Source: Mesorhizobium sp. dw_380 | Lineage (GTDB): Bacteria > Pseudomonadota > Alphaproteobacteria > Rhizobiales > Rhizobiaceae | Assembly: GCF_018588885.1 (NCBI RefSeq) | Contig: NZ_JAFFIW010000006.1 | Span: forward strand, 1 to 64,000 | DNA: 64,000 nucleotides | Direction of reading: 5' to 3' | Shown: positions 20,686 to 29,480 of the stretch, piece after piece | Numbering within the stretch: the stretch's first letter is position 1 | Layout of the letters: each line of letters starts with the position of its first letter | Notes under the pieces: generated by a model | What the model was told of the DNA's origin: nothing | Database searches by the model: none | The model's input: only the letters and a program-made list of their open reading frames with translations | Program-made: the position numbers and the translations under genes

Positions 20686-21291
20686 TCACGCCGCCTTTTT
20701 GCGGGTGTCGAAGACGTGGTCGACGATGCCCCATGCCTGTGCTTCGCGGGCCGTCATGAAATGGTCGCGGTCCAGCGTGCGTTCGACCTCCTCATAGCTG
20801 CGGCCGCAATGCTGCGCGTAGAGTTCGGCCATGTGGCGTTTGGTCTGGACGATGCGCTCGGCATGGCGCTGGATGTCGGATGCCTGGCCCTGGAAGCCGC
20901 CCAGCGGCTGATGCAGCAGGATGGTGGCGTTCGGCAGTGCAATCCGGCGCCCCGCCGTGCCGGCCATCAGCAGGAACGATCCCATCGAGGCGGCAAAACC
21001 CATGCACACGGTCGACACCGGGCAGTTGATATATTGCATCGTGTCGTAGATGGCGAAGCCGCTGGTCACCACGCCGCCCGGCGAGTTGATGTAGAGCGAG
21101 ATCTCCTTGTCCGGATTGTCTGATTCCAGTGACAAAAGCTGTGCACAGACCAGTGCCGAAACGTCATCGTTGATCTCGCCATTGATGAAGATGATCCGCT
21201 CGCGCAGCAGCCGCGAGAAAATGTCGAAGGCGCGTTCGCCGCGGCTCGATTGCTCGATCACCATCGGCACCAGACTGGCAACACCGCTCAT
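20686..21291 (-). CDS. clpP: ClpP-type serine protease subunit (likely paralogue)
   Basis: 201 residues from the ATG at 21291 (GGAGAAG 5 bases before). The catalytic triad is Ser102 in FAASMGSF, His127 in LLHQPLGG and Asp176 in DRDHFMTA; the SPGG loop (70-73) and the LYINSPGG signature are present. It forms tetradecameric chambers fed by ClpA or ClpX. No clpX or lon neighbours it, whereas the housekeeping clpP usually sits with clpX, so this is probably a second ClpP (inference). It is 22 bases after the SRPBCC gene and likely in the arsR operon. Confidence 0.88.
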   Translation of the reverse strand: MSGVASLVPMVIEQSSRGERAFDIFSRLLRERIIFINGEINDDVSALVCAQLLSLESDNPDKEISLYINSPGGVVTSGFAIYDTMQYINCPVSTVCMGFAASMGSFLLMAGTAGRRIALPNATILLHQPLGGFQGQASDIQRHAERIVQTKRHMAELYAQHCGRSYEEVERTLDRDHFMTAREAQAWGIVDHVFDTRKKAA

Positions 21292-21313
21292 TTTGCTTCT
21301 CCGATTTCCATGT

Positions 21314-21784
21314 TCAGGCAGCGCGCAGCAGAAGGCGCGGTGTGTTCGCGGCGAGGGGCATTCCGGCCCGGCCCAACCCAAGTGAAAGCCGGCAGCCGGC
21401 GCCCGCCATAGCGACGGCGGGCATGGCTTTGCGGGCAAAGCCGTCATGGACGATGCGCAGATGCGTGCCGCCGGAAACGGTGCGGGCGAGTGTGAAGGTG
21501 ACGATACTGTCGAGCGGATCCTGCCGCTCGGCGTCCCCCGGCTGCTCCCGCCAGGAATAGCGCAGCATGCGTTCGGGCTCGGCGTCGAGGATTTCGCACT
21601 CGATCGGAGCCTCCGGTCCCGCGAAGGCAAAACGGCTGCCGGCCTGCGGTTTGATGTCGTTCGGCATCATCCAGGCGGCGAGCAATTCCGGCACGGTCAG
21701 CGCCCGCCACACCTTTTCCGGCGGCTCGGCAAGGTCGCATTCGAACTCGAGCGCATTTTCAGCGATTTCGCTTTGGCTGTTCAT
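21314..21784 (-). CDS. SRPBCC (AHSA1/START-like) domain protein
   Basis: 156 residues from the ATG at 21784. It carries the family start [20 protein letters not shown], then [19 protein letters not shown] and [11 protein letters not shown], marks of the AHSA1-type helix-grip fold that binds hydrophobic ligands or Hsp90-like partners. It follows an ArsR regulator, the usual pairing for this family. The reading frame extends upstream through three 18-bp repeats that would encode repeated GPVKDG; the ATG after them fits the family better. Confidence 0.8.
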   Translation of the reverse strand: MNSQSEIAENALEFECDLAEPPEKVWRALTVPELLAAWMMPNDIKPQAGSRFAFAGPEAPIECEILDAEPERMLRYSWREQPGDAERQDPLDSIVTFTLARTVSGGTHLRIVHDGFARKAMPAVAMAGAGCRLSLGLGRAGMPLAANTPRLLLRAA

Positions 21785-21792
21785 TGATCCCG

Positions 21793-21845
21793 CGTCCTTC
21801 ACTGGTCCCCCGTCCTTCACTGGTCCCCCGTCCTTCACTGGTCCA
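21793..21845. repeat. 18-bp tandem repeat, three copies, in the arsR-SRPBCC junction
   Basis: CGTCCTTCACTGGTCCCC occurs at 21793-21810 and 21811-21828, with a third, 17-base copy ending in A at 21829-21845. The arsR stop codon lies in the third copy. The repeats set the distance between the two coupled genes, so slippage here could tune the expression of the second. Confidence 0.85.
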
Positions 21846-22149
21846 TGTCCTTCAAAACCGTCTTCAGCCTTTCGATGCGCTCCGGCCAGAAGGTCCGGTA
21901 GCGTTCGATCCAGGAGAGCAAGGGGGCAAGCCCCTGTGGGTCGGCGCGGTAATAGGCGTTGCGGCCGGTCCGCCGCTCGACCACGAGGCCGGCGCCGCGC
22001 AGCACCGCAAGATGCTGAGACACCGCCGGCTGCGACACCGTCAGGCCGCTGCGCAATTCCGACACGCTCATCTCGCTGGTGGCGAGACGCTCGAAGACGG
22101 CGCGGCGCGTCGGGTCCGCCAAGGCGCGGAAAATCTCTGCTTCGATCAT
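21835..22149 (-). CDS. ArsR-family transcriptional regulator
   Basis: 104 residues. Winged helix-turn-helix with [19 protein letters not shown], recognition helix region VSQPAVSQHLAVLRGAGLV and wing VERRTGRNAYYRADPQG. No cysteine cluster of metal sensors is visible; this matches the metal-independent ArsR type paired with SRPBCC genes. It probably represses its own operon (arsR-SRPBCC, perhaps clpP). It is divergent from ssb. Confidence 0.9.
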   Translation of the reverse strand: MIEAEIFRALADPTRRAVFERLATSEMSVSELRSGLTVSQPAVSQHLAVLRGAGLVVERRTGRNAYYRADPQGLAPLLSWIERYRTFWPERIERLKTVLKDMDQ

Positions 22150-22233
22150 GGCGAAAGCATAAGTCGATACTTATTGATTTGGCAAGCGCTGTTTTGAAAC
22201 CCATATGCAGGGTTCAGCCATTGCTGCCATTCC

Positions 22234-22274
22234 TTGACAATCAGCGGCGATGCATATAGGAACGAAAAGGGAAC
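22234..22274 (+). promoter_or_regulatory. ssb promoter with LexA (SOS) box
   Basis: A -35 element TTGACA (22234-22239) and a -10-like TATAGG (22255-22260) precede GAACGAAAAGGGAAC (22260-22274), a GAAC-N7-GAAC LexA box. The box overlaps the end of the -10 element, a position that would block RNA polymerase. Damage-inducible ssb is expected. Confidence 0.75.
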
Positions 22275-22376
22275 AAAAAACTTTGTGGGAAAAGCCAGCC
22301 TTAGCAGGCGGCTGACGTGCGTAGCCTGTAAGGTGCTGCGACAAAAATTTGTTTCGGATGAGCGCGGAGAAAAATC

Positions 22377-22898
22377 ATGGCGGGTAGCGTCAACAAGGTC
22401 ATTCTGGTCGGCAATCTCGGCGCGGACCCTGAAATCCGCCGCCTCAATTCGGGCGAGCCGGTCGTCAACATCCGCATTGCCACGTCGGAGAGCTGGCGCG
22501 ACAAGAATTCCGGCGAGCGCAAGGAAAAGACGGAGTGGCACAATGTCGTCATCTTCAATGAGGGCATCGCCAAGGTGGCCGAGCAGTATCTGAAGAAGGG
22601 CATGAAGGTGTATGTCGAGGGCCAGCTGCAGACACGCAAATGGCAGGACCAGACCGGTGCCGACAAGTACACGACGGAAGTGGTGCTGCAGAAATTCCGC
22701 GGCGAATTGCAGATGCTCGACGCGCGCGGCCAGGGCGAGGGCGGCCAGGTCGGCGGCTATTCCGGTGGCGGCAGCAGCCGCGGTTCCGATTTCGGCCAGT
22801 CCGGCCCGAACGAGAGCTTGAACCGTGGCGGCGGTACGCCGAGAGGCGGCGGTGGCGGCGGTTCGTCGCGCGAGTTGGACGACGAAATCCCGTTCTGA
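22377..22898 (+). CDS. ssb: Single-stranded DNA-binding protein
   Basis: 173 residues. The OB-fold starts [20 protein letters not shown] and includes [19 protein letters not shown] and [12 protein letters not shown] Gly/Ser-rich linker follows, then the acidic tip DDEIPF that recruits replication and repair partners. The final codons and stop (CCGTTCTGAC, 22890-22899) are repeated at 50545, suggesting that the island entered exactly at this 3' end without altering the protein. It has a LexA box upstream. Confidence 0.97.
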   Translation: MAGSVNKVILVGNLGADPEIRRLNSGEPVVNIRIATSESWRDKNSGERKEKTEWHNVVIFNEGIAKVAEQYLKKGMKVYVEGQLQTRKWQDQTGADKYTTEVVLQKFRGELQMLDARGQGEGGQVGGYSGGGSSRGSDFGQSGPNESLNRGGGTPRGGGGGGSSRELDDEIPF

Positions 22899-22899
22899 C
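22890..22899. repeat. Left attachment repeat (attL) at the ssb 3' end
   Basis: CCGTTCTGAC, the last codons and stop of ssb plus one base, recurs exactly at 50545-50554 where core-type genes resume. No longer match is seen on either side. I read it as the integration core of the island. Confidence 0.6.
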
Positions 22900-23836
22900 A
22901 GGTGGCCAGTTGACCCTGGAAACGAGAACCGCATTTCACGAGATGCTGCAACGGCTTAGCGGGAAAGTGCCAGCGATGGCGTTGTTTGCACGAAATTGTG
23001 CGCGCTCATTCATTCATGCAGTCAACTATGCGCCAGAAACTGTAGAGAATCGGGAGGCTTCGGCGAAGTCGGCTGCCAGTTCGACGTAAACGAGTATTAG
23101 CTGGGCGCGCGTCTGCTAGGTGACGGCGCGCAGCAGTGGAAATCCGGCTCCCTCCGAGTTGGTCTGCTTGAAACGTCATCCGAAGTTGCCACTCGCCCGA
23201 TCGGTATTCAAATCCTCTACCCCCTCTGATGGAAGGCGCAACGGTGAGCATCCGAGGGGGCGGAACTGGTCCGGTTAGCCGAGGCCGGTCGGGCGCGTCA
23301 TCTGGGGCTCGCCGGCTTCAGCTTTATGAGCGTTGTCGAATCGCACGGAAAGTCCGGGCAGGTGGTGGCAGTGCAGCCCTGTGGTGCGCGCCTATCGCGA
23401 TGATCGGTCCCGAGGCTGCTGACCACATCCACGACCGTCTAAGAACCGGCTGCGTGCTCGGTTGAGGAAGGTGCATGGGGCAACGTTGCCATCTGTCGCG
23501 AATCAGATGAGCATCTTGGCGGGCGGCATTTGGATCGCTAGGTAATCCGCCGGAGCTGTCCTTGGAAGTTTTCCACAGCTTTAATCCTTCACTTTCTTAT
23601 CCGGCACGTTCTGCGGAGAAGGATTCGTTGCGATTCCGTTGACGAACGAAATCTTCCTGATGTCACCCTGACTCAACAAAATCATAAGGTTATGCGCGAG
23701 GTATCCGCTTCGTAAGTGGTGGCGTCTGCTGGGTTCATCCCGATTGACGCCATCCGGCACGCCGGCTTTCCTCCCGCGTGCATCCGCGGCCGCCGCAGCC
23801 TCCTCTCCCGCGGATGCGAGAGAAGGAGAGAACGAG
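22900..23836. other. Island left-end segment without a convincing gene
   Basis: About 940 bases between the attachment repeat and the recombinase operon. Short frames occur on both strands but have no ribosome sites or recognisable motifs. Recombinase-binding arms and the operon promoter are expected here. A T-arm-like stretch near 23205 does not fold as a tRNA. Confidence 0.5.
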
Positions 23837-24022
23837 ATGCCCGCCCAAGCAGAGCCCGTGGAGAATTTCCTTCGCCTTAGATTCCATCGCCCGACAGTGG
23901 ATTATCGCTCGTTCGATTCGTTCGTACCCGGGATTTGCCCAAGCCCGCACGTCTTAGGGGAAAGCCACCAACTGCGGTGCGCGGCGTGCTCCTGCCTCCT
24001 GTTGGAGGACAATGAGAAATGA
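23837..24022 (+). CDS. Small coupled ORF before the recombinases (61 residues)
   Basis: The ATG follows AAGGAGAG by 5 bases, and the stop overlaps the first recombinase start as ATGA (24019-24022), the same style as the overlaps further down the operon. The C-terminus has a Cys cluster, RCAACSC, with another Cys at GICPSP, perhaps a metal-binding knuckle. I recognise no family. It may be a recombination-directionality factor or merely a translational leader. Confidence 0.5.
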   Translation: MPAQAEPVENFLRLRFHRPTVDYRSFDSFVPGICPSPHVLGESHQLRCAACSCLLLEDNEK

Positions 24023-25284
24023 GAACCCTTGTTCTTGGAACGCCGGCCGAACCTGTCCACTACCTATCCCGCCTGATAACCAGCTCGGGAGAACGGTTCA
24101 CATTGCTCAAAGACCGGAGGACAGGGCTACCCGACCCGTGGACCACACGATACAACGCCGGCCGGCAGAGAACGCAGGCAAAGGCAGAGACCACCATAGC
24201 GCGAGCCCTTTCCGCGATCGTGCTGGCGCTTCAATGGGGATTGGCGCGCGGAATCGACTTGGACGCTCGTCTGGACAGCCTTGAGCTATTCACGGCAGAG
24301 GAGACCGGGGACCTCATCAACTGGCTCGGTATTGGACGCGCTACAGACAAGAAGCGACGCCACCGGTTAAGCGTCAACGCCGATACGAGATACACGCGCG
24401 CCATGGTAGTGCGCCAGTACTTCGTATGGCGTTCGGAACATGCTCTCCACCGCATCTCGGTGTCGAGCGGACGATACGGCGATGCATCTCGGAAGCTGGA
24501 GGACTGGAAGAGACTGCTGGGCCAGTCAATACGCATCGTACAAGGTGAAGGAAAAAGCGCCAAGATGGGCCTGCCGGAGGAACTCCGGCTCCGGTTCCTC
24601 GAAGTGATCCAACCAGATTATCCTGATAATCCGTTCGAGCCGAGGCACAGGAAGCGGAACTTTGCACTGCTAATTATGTACTTTAAGCTCGGTGTCAGGA
24701 GGGCGGAACCGCTCGTTCTGAAGTCAGCGGATCTTATTCTCGCTGGCTCCAAGCCTCGCATCTGCGTCCACGGTCGCCCTGACGATCCTGAAGATCCGCG
24801 CCCTGATCAGCCGTCGGTCAAGACAGCGGACCGGATACTGCACATCGACTCGGTGCTGCTCAAAGCGCTGCTAGACTGGCTGGTCTGCCGCGGCAGTGCG
24901 AGGCTCTATCCTGGCGCCAAGAGGCAGCCTTTTGTTTTCGTTGCCGAGAATGGACGGCCGTTGGCAGGCCGGACCGTCTACGATCTTTTCGTCATTATCC
25001 GGGAGGCATTTCCGGAGTTTCCTCCCGACTTGTCGCCCCACAGCCTTAGACATGACTGGAACGACCGGTTCTCCGAACTGTGCGACAGTGTCAGGGAAGG
25101 AGAAGCAATACGCGAGGGCGATCCGGAAACGCGCCTCACGGATGCGCGTGAAGCCAGCATGAGAAACTACCTCATGGGGTGGAAGAAGAATTCCAAAACA
25201 GGGGTGCTTTACACTGCCCGCTCGACCGAGCGGCAGGCACAGGAGCTCAGTCTGAAGATGCAGGAAAGGCTCGTCGATGGGTAG
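24019..25284 (+). CDS. Tyrosine recombinase 1 of the trio (GinA-like)
   Basis: 421 residues. The catalytic set is visible: Arg227 in GVRRAE, His341-x-x-Arg344 in HSLRH, and the nucleophile Tyr398 in GVLYTARST. The N-terminal ~170 residues would bind the DNA arms and core. It resembles the first recombinase of three-integrase islands (GInt ginA; Tn554 TnpA is the distant analogue). It acts in the cytoplasm on the attachment site together with the next two. It overlaps genes on both sides by 4 and 8 bases. Confidence 0.82.
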   Translation: MRTLVLGTPAEPVHYLSRLITSSGERFTLLKDRRTGLPDPWTTRYNAGRQRTQAKAETTIARALSAIVLALQWGLARGIDLDARLDSLELFTAEETGDLINWLGIGRATDKKRRHRLSVNADTRYTRAMVVRQYFVWRSEHALHRISVSSGRYGDASRKLEDWKRLLGQSIRIVQGEGKSAKMGLPEELRLRFLEVIQPDYPDNPFEPRHRKRNFALLIMYFKLGVRRAEPLVLKSADLILAGSKPRICVHGRPDDPEDPRPDQPSVKTADRILHIDSVLLKALLDWLVCRGSARLYPGAKRQPFVFVAENGRPLAGRTVYDLFVIIREAFPEFPPDLSPHSLRHDWNDRFSELCDSVREGEAIREGDPETRLTDAREASMRNYLMGWKKNSKTGVLYTARSTERQAQELSLKMQERLVDG

Positions 25285-26854
25285 ACGGGCTGTCCTTGCC
25301 GCGGCTGAAGAGGCCATCGACCTAGCCTTCCCGGACCGCGATTACGTCGTCATCAGCCGCGCGGGATATAAGGTAGATACCTCGGGTGACATCTGGCGAA
25401 TTCCCCATCCAAGCCGGTCCGTCACACTGAATTGGAGTCAAATCGATCTCGAACGCGGACCGATCAGGGAGGCCACAGAAGAATACTTTCGGCTTCTTAT
25501 CCGCGAGTATTCGTCAAAGGAGGTGGCGAATAACTGGGACTTACTTAAACGCGTATGGCCGCTAGAGGCGCTTCGTGCGGGCGAGCAGATCCCGTTCCAA
25601 ATCCTTACCGAATTGGAGAACGCCCTGCCGAAGCATGAGAAGTATCGTCTTCATTTCATACGCAAATGGTACATCTGGTGCTGCGATCTCGGGTACTCTT
25701 CGTTTTCACCTGAGGTCGCCTTCCACCTTGAAGAACGGGTCGTCGGCGGTAACGAGAAAGGGCATGCAGTCCGGTCAGCTGATCCGGAAAAGGGACCGCT
25801 TCTGGACAGCGAAATCTTGGCGCTGATCAATGCGCTACGCGCTTCGAGAACGACAGGGGCAATCAATCTCCAAGAACAGGTCGCAGTGTGGTTGGCTCTG
25901 GCATTCGGTTCGAATCCGGAACCAATGGCTCTGCTCCGAGAGGGAGATTTCTGGGCGCTCACCGACTCGAGCCAAGATACGCCGATCCACCTTCTGAATA
26001 TACCCAGGCACAAGAAAGGTGACCCTGTCCCCCGGACGCAGTTCCGCGAACGGCGTCTCAATCCGGAAACAGGCGAGATTGTCCGGGCGCTAATCGATCA
26101 GAACCGCAGGAACAGCCCTGTTCGGGATGGCGACAATGACGGCAGGCCGCTGTTCAGGCGCCCGGCCCCCAGAAGGGACCTTCCTGAGTATGGCGCTGGC
26201 TCGGATTACCGCTACCACCATGCTTCGAGCGAGTTTTCAGCCATGGTCGCGCGTACGGTGGAGAGACTCTCGGTGGTTTCTCCCCGGACCGGCCTTCCCC
26301 TTAAGGTCACGATGAGGCGGTTTAGATACACTTTGGCAACCAGGCTTGTGAGGGAGGGGGCGTCTCCAAAGGTCGTCGCGCAACTCCTAGACCACACAGA
26401 CCTCCAGAACGTCGGTGTCTACTTTGATATCACGAGCGACATAGTCGAGCACTTGGACGCGGCCATGGCGTTGGATCTCGGCCCCCTCTCGCAGGCTTTC
26501 CTGGGGACACTTGTCCGGACCGAGAAGGAGGCCGTCCGTGGCGACCGGCCAAGTAGCCGCATCTACCGCTTCGACCCTAAACGGGATCAACTGGATGCGC
26601 TTGGCACATGCGGGTCGTTCTCCTTCTGCGGACTTACAGCCCCGATCGCTTGTTACACCTGCGTTCGATTCCAGCCTTGGATGGATGCTCCGCACGATAA
26701 GGCACTGAGCGCGCTCCTCGCCGAGCGAGAGCGGCGGCAGGAGGCGGGGCTAGACCCGAGCATGATTATGCTCTTCGACATGACAATCTTAGCGATCGCC
26801 GACGTCATCAGACGGATAGAGGCGGCTCGGATTGGTGGTGCGAATGCCGGCTGA
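25277..26854 (+). CDS. Tyrosine recombinase 2 of the trio (GinB-like, altered active site)
   Basis: 525 residues. The catalytic domain is recognisable: box II-like RFRYTLATRLVREGAS, then VVAQLLDHTDLQN and a tyrosine in VGVYFD. However, the first Arg motif reads GSNPEPMALL where G-x-R-x-x-E is expected, and the box II His is replaced (RRFR instead of HxLR). A Cys cluster, CGSFSFCG...CYTCVRF, lies near the C-terminus and could bind zinc. It probably serves as a partner with limited or no cleavage activity. It overlaps recombinases 1 and 3. Confidence 0.78.
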   Translation: MGRRAVLAAAEEAIDLAFPDRDYVVISRAGYKVDTSGDIWRIPHPSRSVTLNWSQIDLERGPIREATEEYFRLLIREYSSKEVANNWDLLKRVWPLEALRAGEQIPFQILTELENALPKHEKYRLHFIRKWYIWCCDLGYSSFSPEVAFHLEERVVGGNEKGHAVRSADPEKGPLLDSEILALINALRASRTTGAINLQEQVAVWLALAFGSNPEPMALLREGDFWALTDSSQDTPIHLLNIPRHKKGDPVPRTQFRERRLNPETGEIVRALIDQNRRNSPVRDGDNDGRPLFRRPAPRRDLPEYGAGSDYRYHHASSEFSAMVARTVERLSVVSPRTGLPLKVTMRRFRYTLATRLVREGASPKVVAQLLDHTDLQNVGVYFDITSDIVEHLDAAMALDLGPLSQAFLGTLVRTEKEAVRGDRPSSRIYRFDPKRDQLDALGTCGSFSFCGLTAPIACYTCVRFQPWMDAPHDKALSALLAERERRQEAGLDPSMIMLFDMTILAIADVIRRIEAARIGGANAG

Positions 26855-28874
26855 ACAGCTACCTTCCGCTCGGCTTAGAGATGCACACGCGAACCTGGCT
26901 TCATTCATAGATCGAGCACGGGCCAGTGCAGCGTTCGGACGCGACCTGGATTTCGACGCCTCGTCTTGGGATGTCAGCCAGTGGCATGAACCGAGGGCAT
27001 CCTCGCAGGCCAAGAACCTCATTTTTTACTTCACGACACACGAGAACGGAACGGCGAAGGGAATGTCAAGCCGCCGGCCGATGCTCTTGCCGTTCGGAGA
27101 CTTCATCAAGGCGGTAGTGCGGCTCCGCCACGAGACGAACCCAAGGCAACCCGTTATCCTACGTGTCCTCATTCGAGCTTCCCGATATCTGCACGACGCG
27201 CTAATCGAGCGCTGCGGAGACCCCTGTTCATTGCTGACGGACGACTTCAACTCGGCAGCGCGAGCATGCGGCGCAAGAGAGAAGCAGTCTTCGCGATACC
27301 GGATAGGCCTATGGCTGGAAGAAATCGCCGACTGGCTGAACCGATATGCGATCTCCAAGAGCAGGATCGACTTCTGCAACCCGTTTCCAAGGGTCGTCTT
27401 CGATGACACGAGAATAGGCAAGCAGCACGATGAACGCCGAGCGGGCAAGCTTCCCAGCCTTGCGGCGTATGAAGCGCTGGGAGCGATATCTAATCTTGTT
27501 GAAGAAGCCTCTGAAGTGGTCCGAATACGTGCTGTCGAGATTCTCGTCGCAACTGGGTTCCGCATAAATGAGGCCCTTACCCTCCCAGAGCATTGCGAAG
27601 TCGAGGAGGAAGTCATCGAGAACGGCAAGCCGCTGCTTGATCGCGATGGAAGACGTCGTGTCCGTTATGGACTCAGGTACTGGCCGGAAAAAGGCGGCGA
27701 CCCCGACATCAAATGGATTCCCACCGCTATGATCGACGTCGTGAGGCGAGCGGTTAGGGAAATAAGGATCCACACTGCTCCAACTCGCAAAGTCGCTAGA
27801 TGGTTGGAAAGCCATCCTGGACGTGCTTACTTCGATCTGGAAAACGATCAAGGTCCGGACCAGCTCTATTCTGTAAATGACCTTGAGGGGATTTTAGGGA
27901 TTTCCTCCTACGGAGGAGTGGAATCTTGGGCCAAGGTGCGCGGTCTAGCTGCGACGACCATCGGTCGTGCACCCTACTATCGGCGAGGCGACATCGAAGG
28001 TGCGCTGCTCGCAATGCAGTGGTTTCCAGGCCGGTCGTCCCCGTTGCCGTTGTCGAACTTCCTTTTCGTCGTTCCGCATAATTTCTGCCACGATCGCAAG
28101 GCGACAATTTCCTTCGTAGTCCGTATCTTAACGGACCTGCAGATTAGGGACTTCCTTTCCGGTAGAAAATCGAAGAGGGGGGCGACACGATCCGTTTTCG
28201 CCCGGTACGGGTTCACAGAGCCAGACGGGAGCCCGATCGAACTCACCTCCCACATGTTCCGCCATTGGCTGAACACGCTCGCCCAGCAGGGTGGCATGGG
28301 CGAACACGAGATAGCGCGATGGTTCGGCCGGAAGGATATCGGACAGAACGCTGCCTACGATCACGTCACCGGGATGCAAAAGGCGGAAGAGGTTCGCCGT
28401 CTCATGGAGAGCGGCAGCATGCGGGGAGGCATGGCGGAACTTCACGAGTCGCTGCCTCCCATCCTTCGCCCCGAATTCCGAGGCACCGTGGTCGCGACCG
28501 CGCACACCACCGACTTGGGTCTGTGCATTACGGATTGGAGCCTAGCGCCGTGTCCCGACCATGGAAGCTGTGCAAGGTGTGCGGAGCATCTCATTGTCAA
28601 GGGAGATGCTACACATAAAGCCGCCGCACAGGAGATGTTAAATGAACATGAGTGGCTCCTTGCAGCAGCTGTGATCGAGGCAGATGAAGAGACTTATGGC
28701 GCGTCAAATTATGTCGCCCATCACCGTTCGATGGTCGAAGGGTTACGACGCATCCTGGCAGTGCACAACGATCCTGATATCCCAGATGGGACGGTCGTTC
28801 ACCTGAATATGGCAATGCCACTTCGCTTGGAAAACTATTCGCTTGAGGCGATCGACGATGCCCCGCGCTGTTAG
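26844..28874 (+). CDS. Tyrosine recombinase 3 of the trio (GinC-like)
   Basis: 676 residues from the ATG at 26844 (TTG and GTG codons just upstream are alternatives). Catalytic residues are complete: Arg240 and Glu243 in GFRINEAL, His470-x-x-Arg473 in HMFRHW, and Tyr505 in NAAYDHV. A long N-terminal region and inserts around 270-420 make it larger than common integrases. A C-terminal Cys-rich patch (LCITDW...CPDHGSCARC) may bind zinc. It overlaps recombinase 2 by 11 bases and the small gene after it by 17. Confidence 0.82.
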   Translation: MPAEQLPSARLRDAHANLASFIDRARASAAFGRDLDFDASSWDVSQWHEPRASSQAKNLIFYFTTHENGTAKGMSSRRPMLLPFGDFIKAVVRLRHETNPRQPVILRVLIRASRYLHDALIERCGDPCSLLTDDFNSAARACGAREKQSSRYRIGLWLEEIADWLNRYAISKSRIDFCNPFPRVVFDDTRIGKQHDERRAGKLPSLAAYEALGAISNLVEEASEVVRIRAVEILVATGFRINEALTLPEHCEVEEEVIENGKPLLDRDGRRRVRYGLRYWPEKGGDPDIKWIPTAMIDVVRRAVREIRIHTAPTRKVARWLESHPGRAYFDLENDQGPDQLYSVNDLEGILGISSYGGVESWAKVRGLAATTIGRAPYYRRGDIEGALLAMQWFPGRSSPLPLSNFLFVVPHNFCHDRKATISFVVRILTDLQIRDFLSGRKSKRGATRSVFARYGFTEPDGSPIELTSHMFRHWLNTLAQQGGMGEHEIARWFGRKDIGQNAAYDHVTGMQKAEEVRRLMESGSMRGGMAELHESLPPILRPEFRGTVVATAHTTDLGLCITDWSLAPCPDHGSCARCAEHLIVKGDATHKAAAQEMLNEHEWLLAAAVIEADEETYGASNYVAHHRSMVEGLRRILAVHNDPDIPDGTVVHLNMAMPLRLENYSLEAIDDAPRC

Positions 28875-29301
28875 CAAAAAACCGAGACCTCGGAAGGCAA
28901 AGGCAAAATCCCGTGTCCGCCTGTCGGACGAGGATGTTGCCGAGATCAGAGAATTAATCCTCGAGTGGAAAGGCCCGCTGACGTGGGATAACGTCGTGAA
29001 GAAAGCTGAACTCATCTGTGGCAACAAATGGACGCGCCAGGGCCTCTTCAATCATATCGACATAAAGAGCGCATTCCAGAAAAAGAAGATATCAAAAGTT
29101 AGAGACCACCAAGAAGGTGACCTTGCGACAATTCATCTATCAGAGAAGATTGAGCGACTTGAGATCGAATTGAGCCAGCTTCGGGATGTCATTAGTAGGT
29201 ATGACGAGCTCTTCGTTAGATATCAGGCGAACGCGCATCGACGTGGAATTACTCCGGGGGAGCTTGAACTGCCCCTGTCGCCGATTGAGAGGAAACGATG
29301 A
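28858..29301 (+). CDS. Small accessory protein of the recombinase operon (GinD/TnpC-like)
   Basis: 147 residues, starting inside the end of recombinase 3. A basic N-terminus (SKKPRPRKAKAK) is followed by a helix-turn-helix-like part with WTRQGLFNH and a coiled coil (IERLEIELSQLRDVISRYDEL). The place and build recall TnpC of Tn554 and GinD of GInt islands, which assist recombination and orientation (family knowledge, from memory). It converges on hsdM with a gap of 179 bases. Confidence 0.7.
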   Translation: MPRAVSKKPRPRKAKAKSRVRLSDEDVAEIRELILEWKGPLTWDNVVKKAELICGNKWTRQGLFNHIDIKSAFQKKKISKVRDHQEGDLATIHLSEKIERLEIELSQLRDVISRYDELFVRYQANAHRRGITPGELELPLSPIERKR

Positions 29302-29480
29302 TCTTCGTTCACTAGCCGAGCCTTCTCTGGCCTTTACCAAGACTGCCGAGATTCCAACCTTGCTCGCCACCGATTGTGCAAAATGGATGCCTTAGCCGCG
29401 GCATTTCTCCTGCCAAACTGGATACGTCTCTGCCGCCTATAAGGCGATCGAATTGGGTCTCGATCAGGGAAGTGTGGCGA

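Noticed and set aside
23195..23230. tRNA-like T-arm near the island left end
   Set aside because: The stem does not pair and no acceptor or anticodon arm can be drawn; the attachment repeat at the ssb stop explains the integration better.
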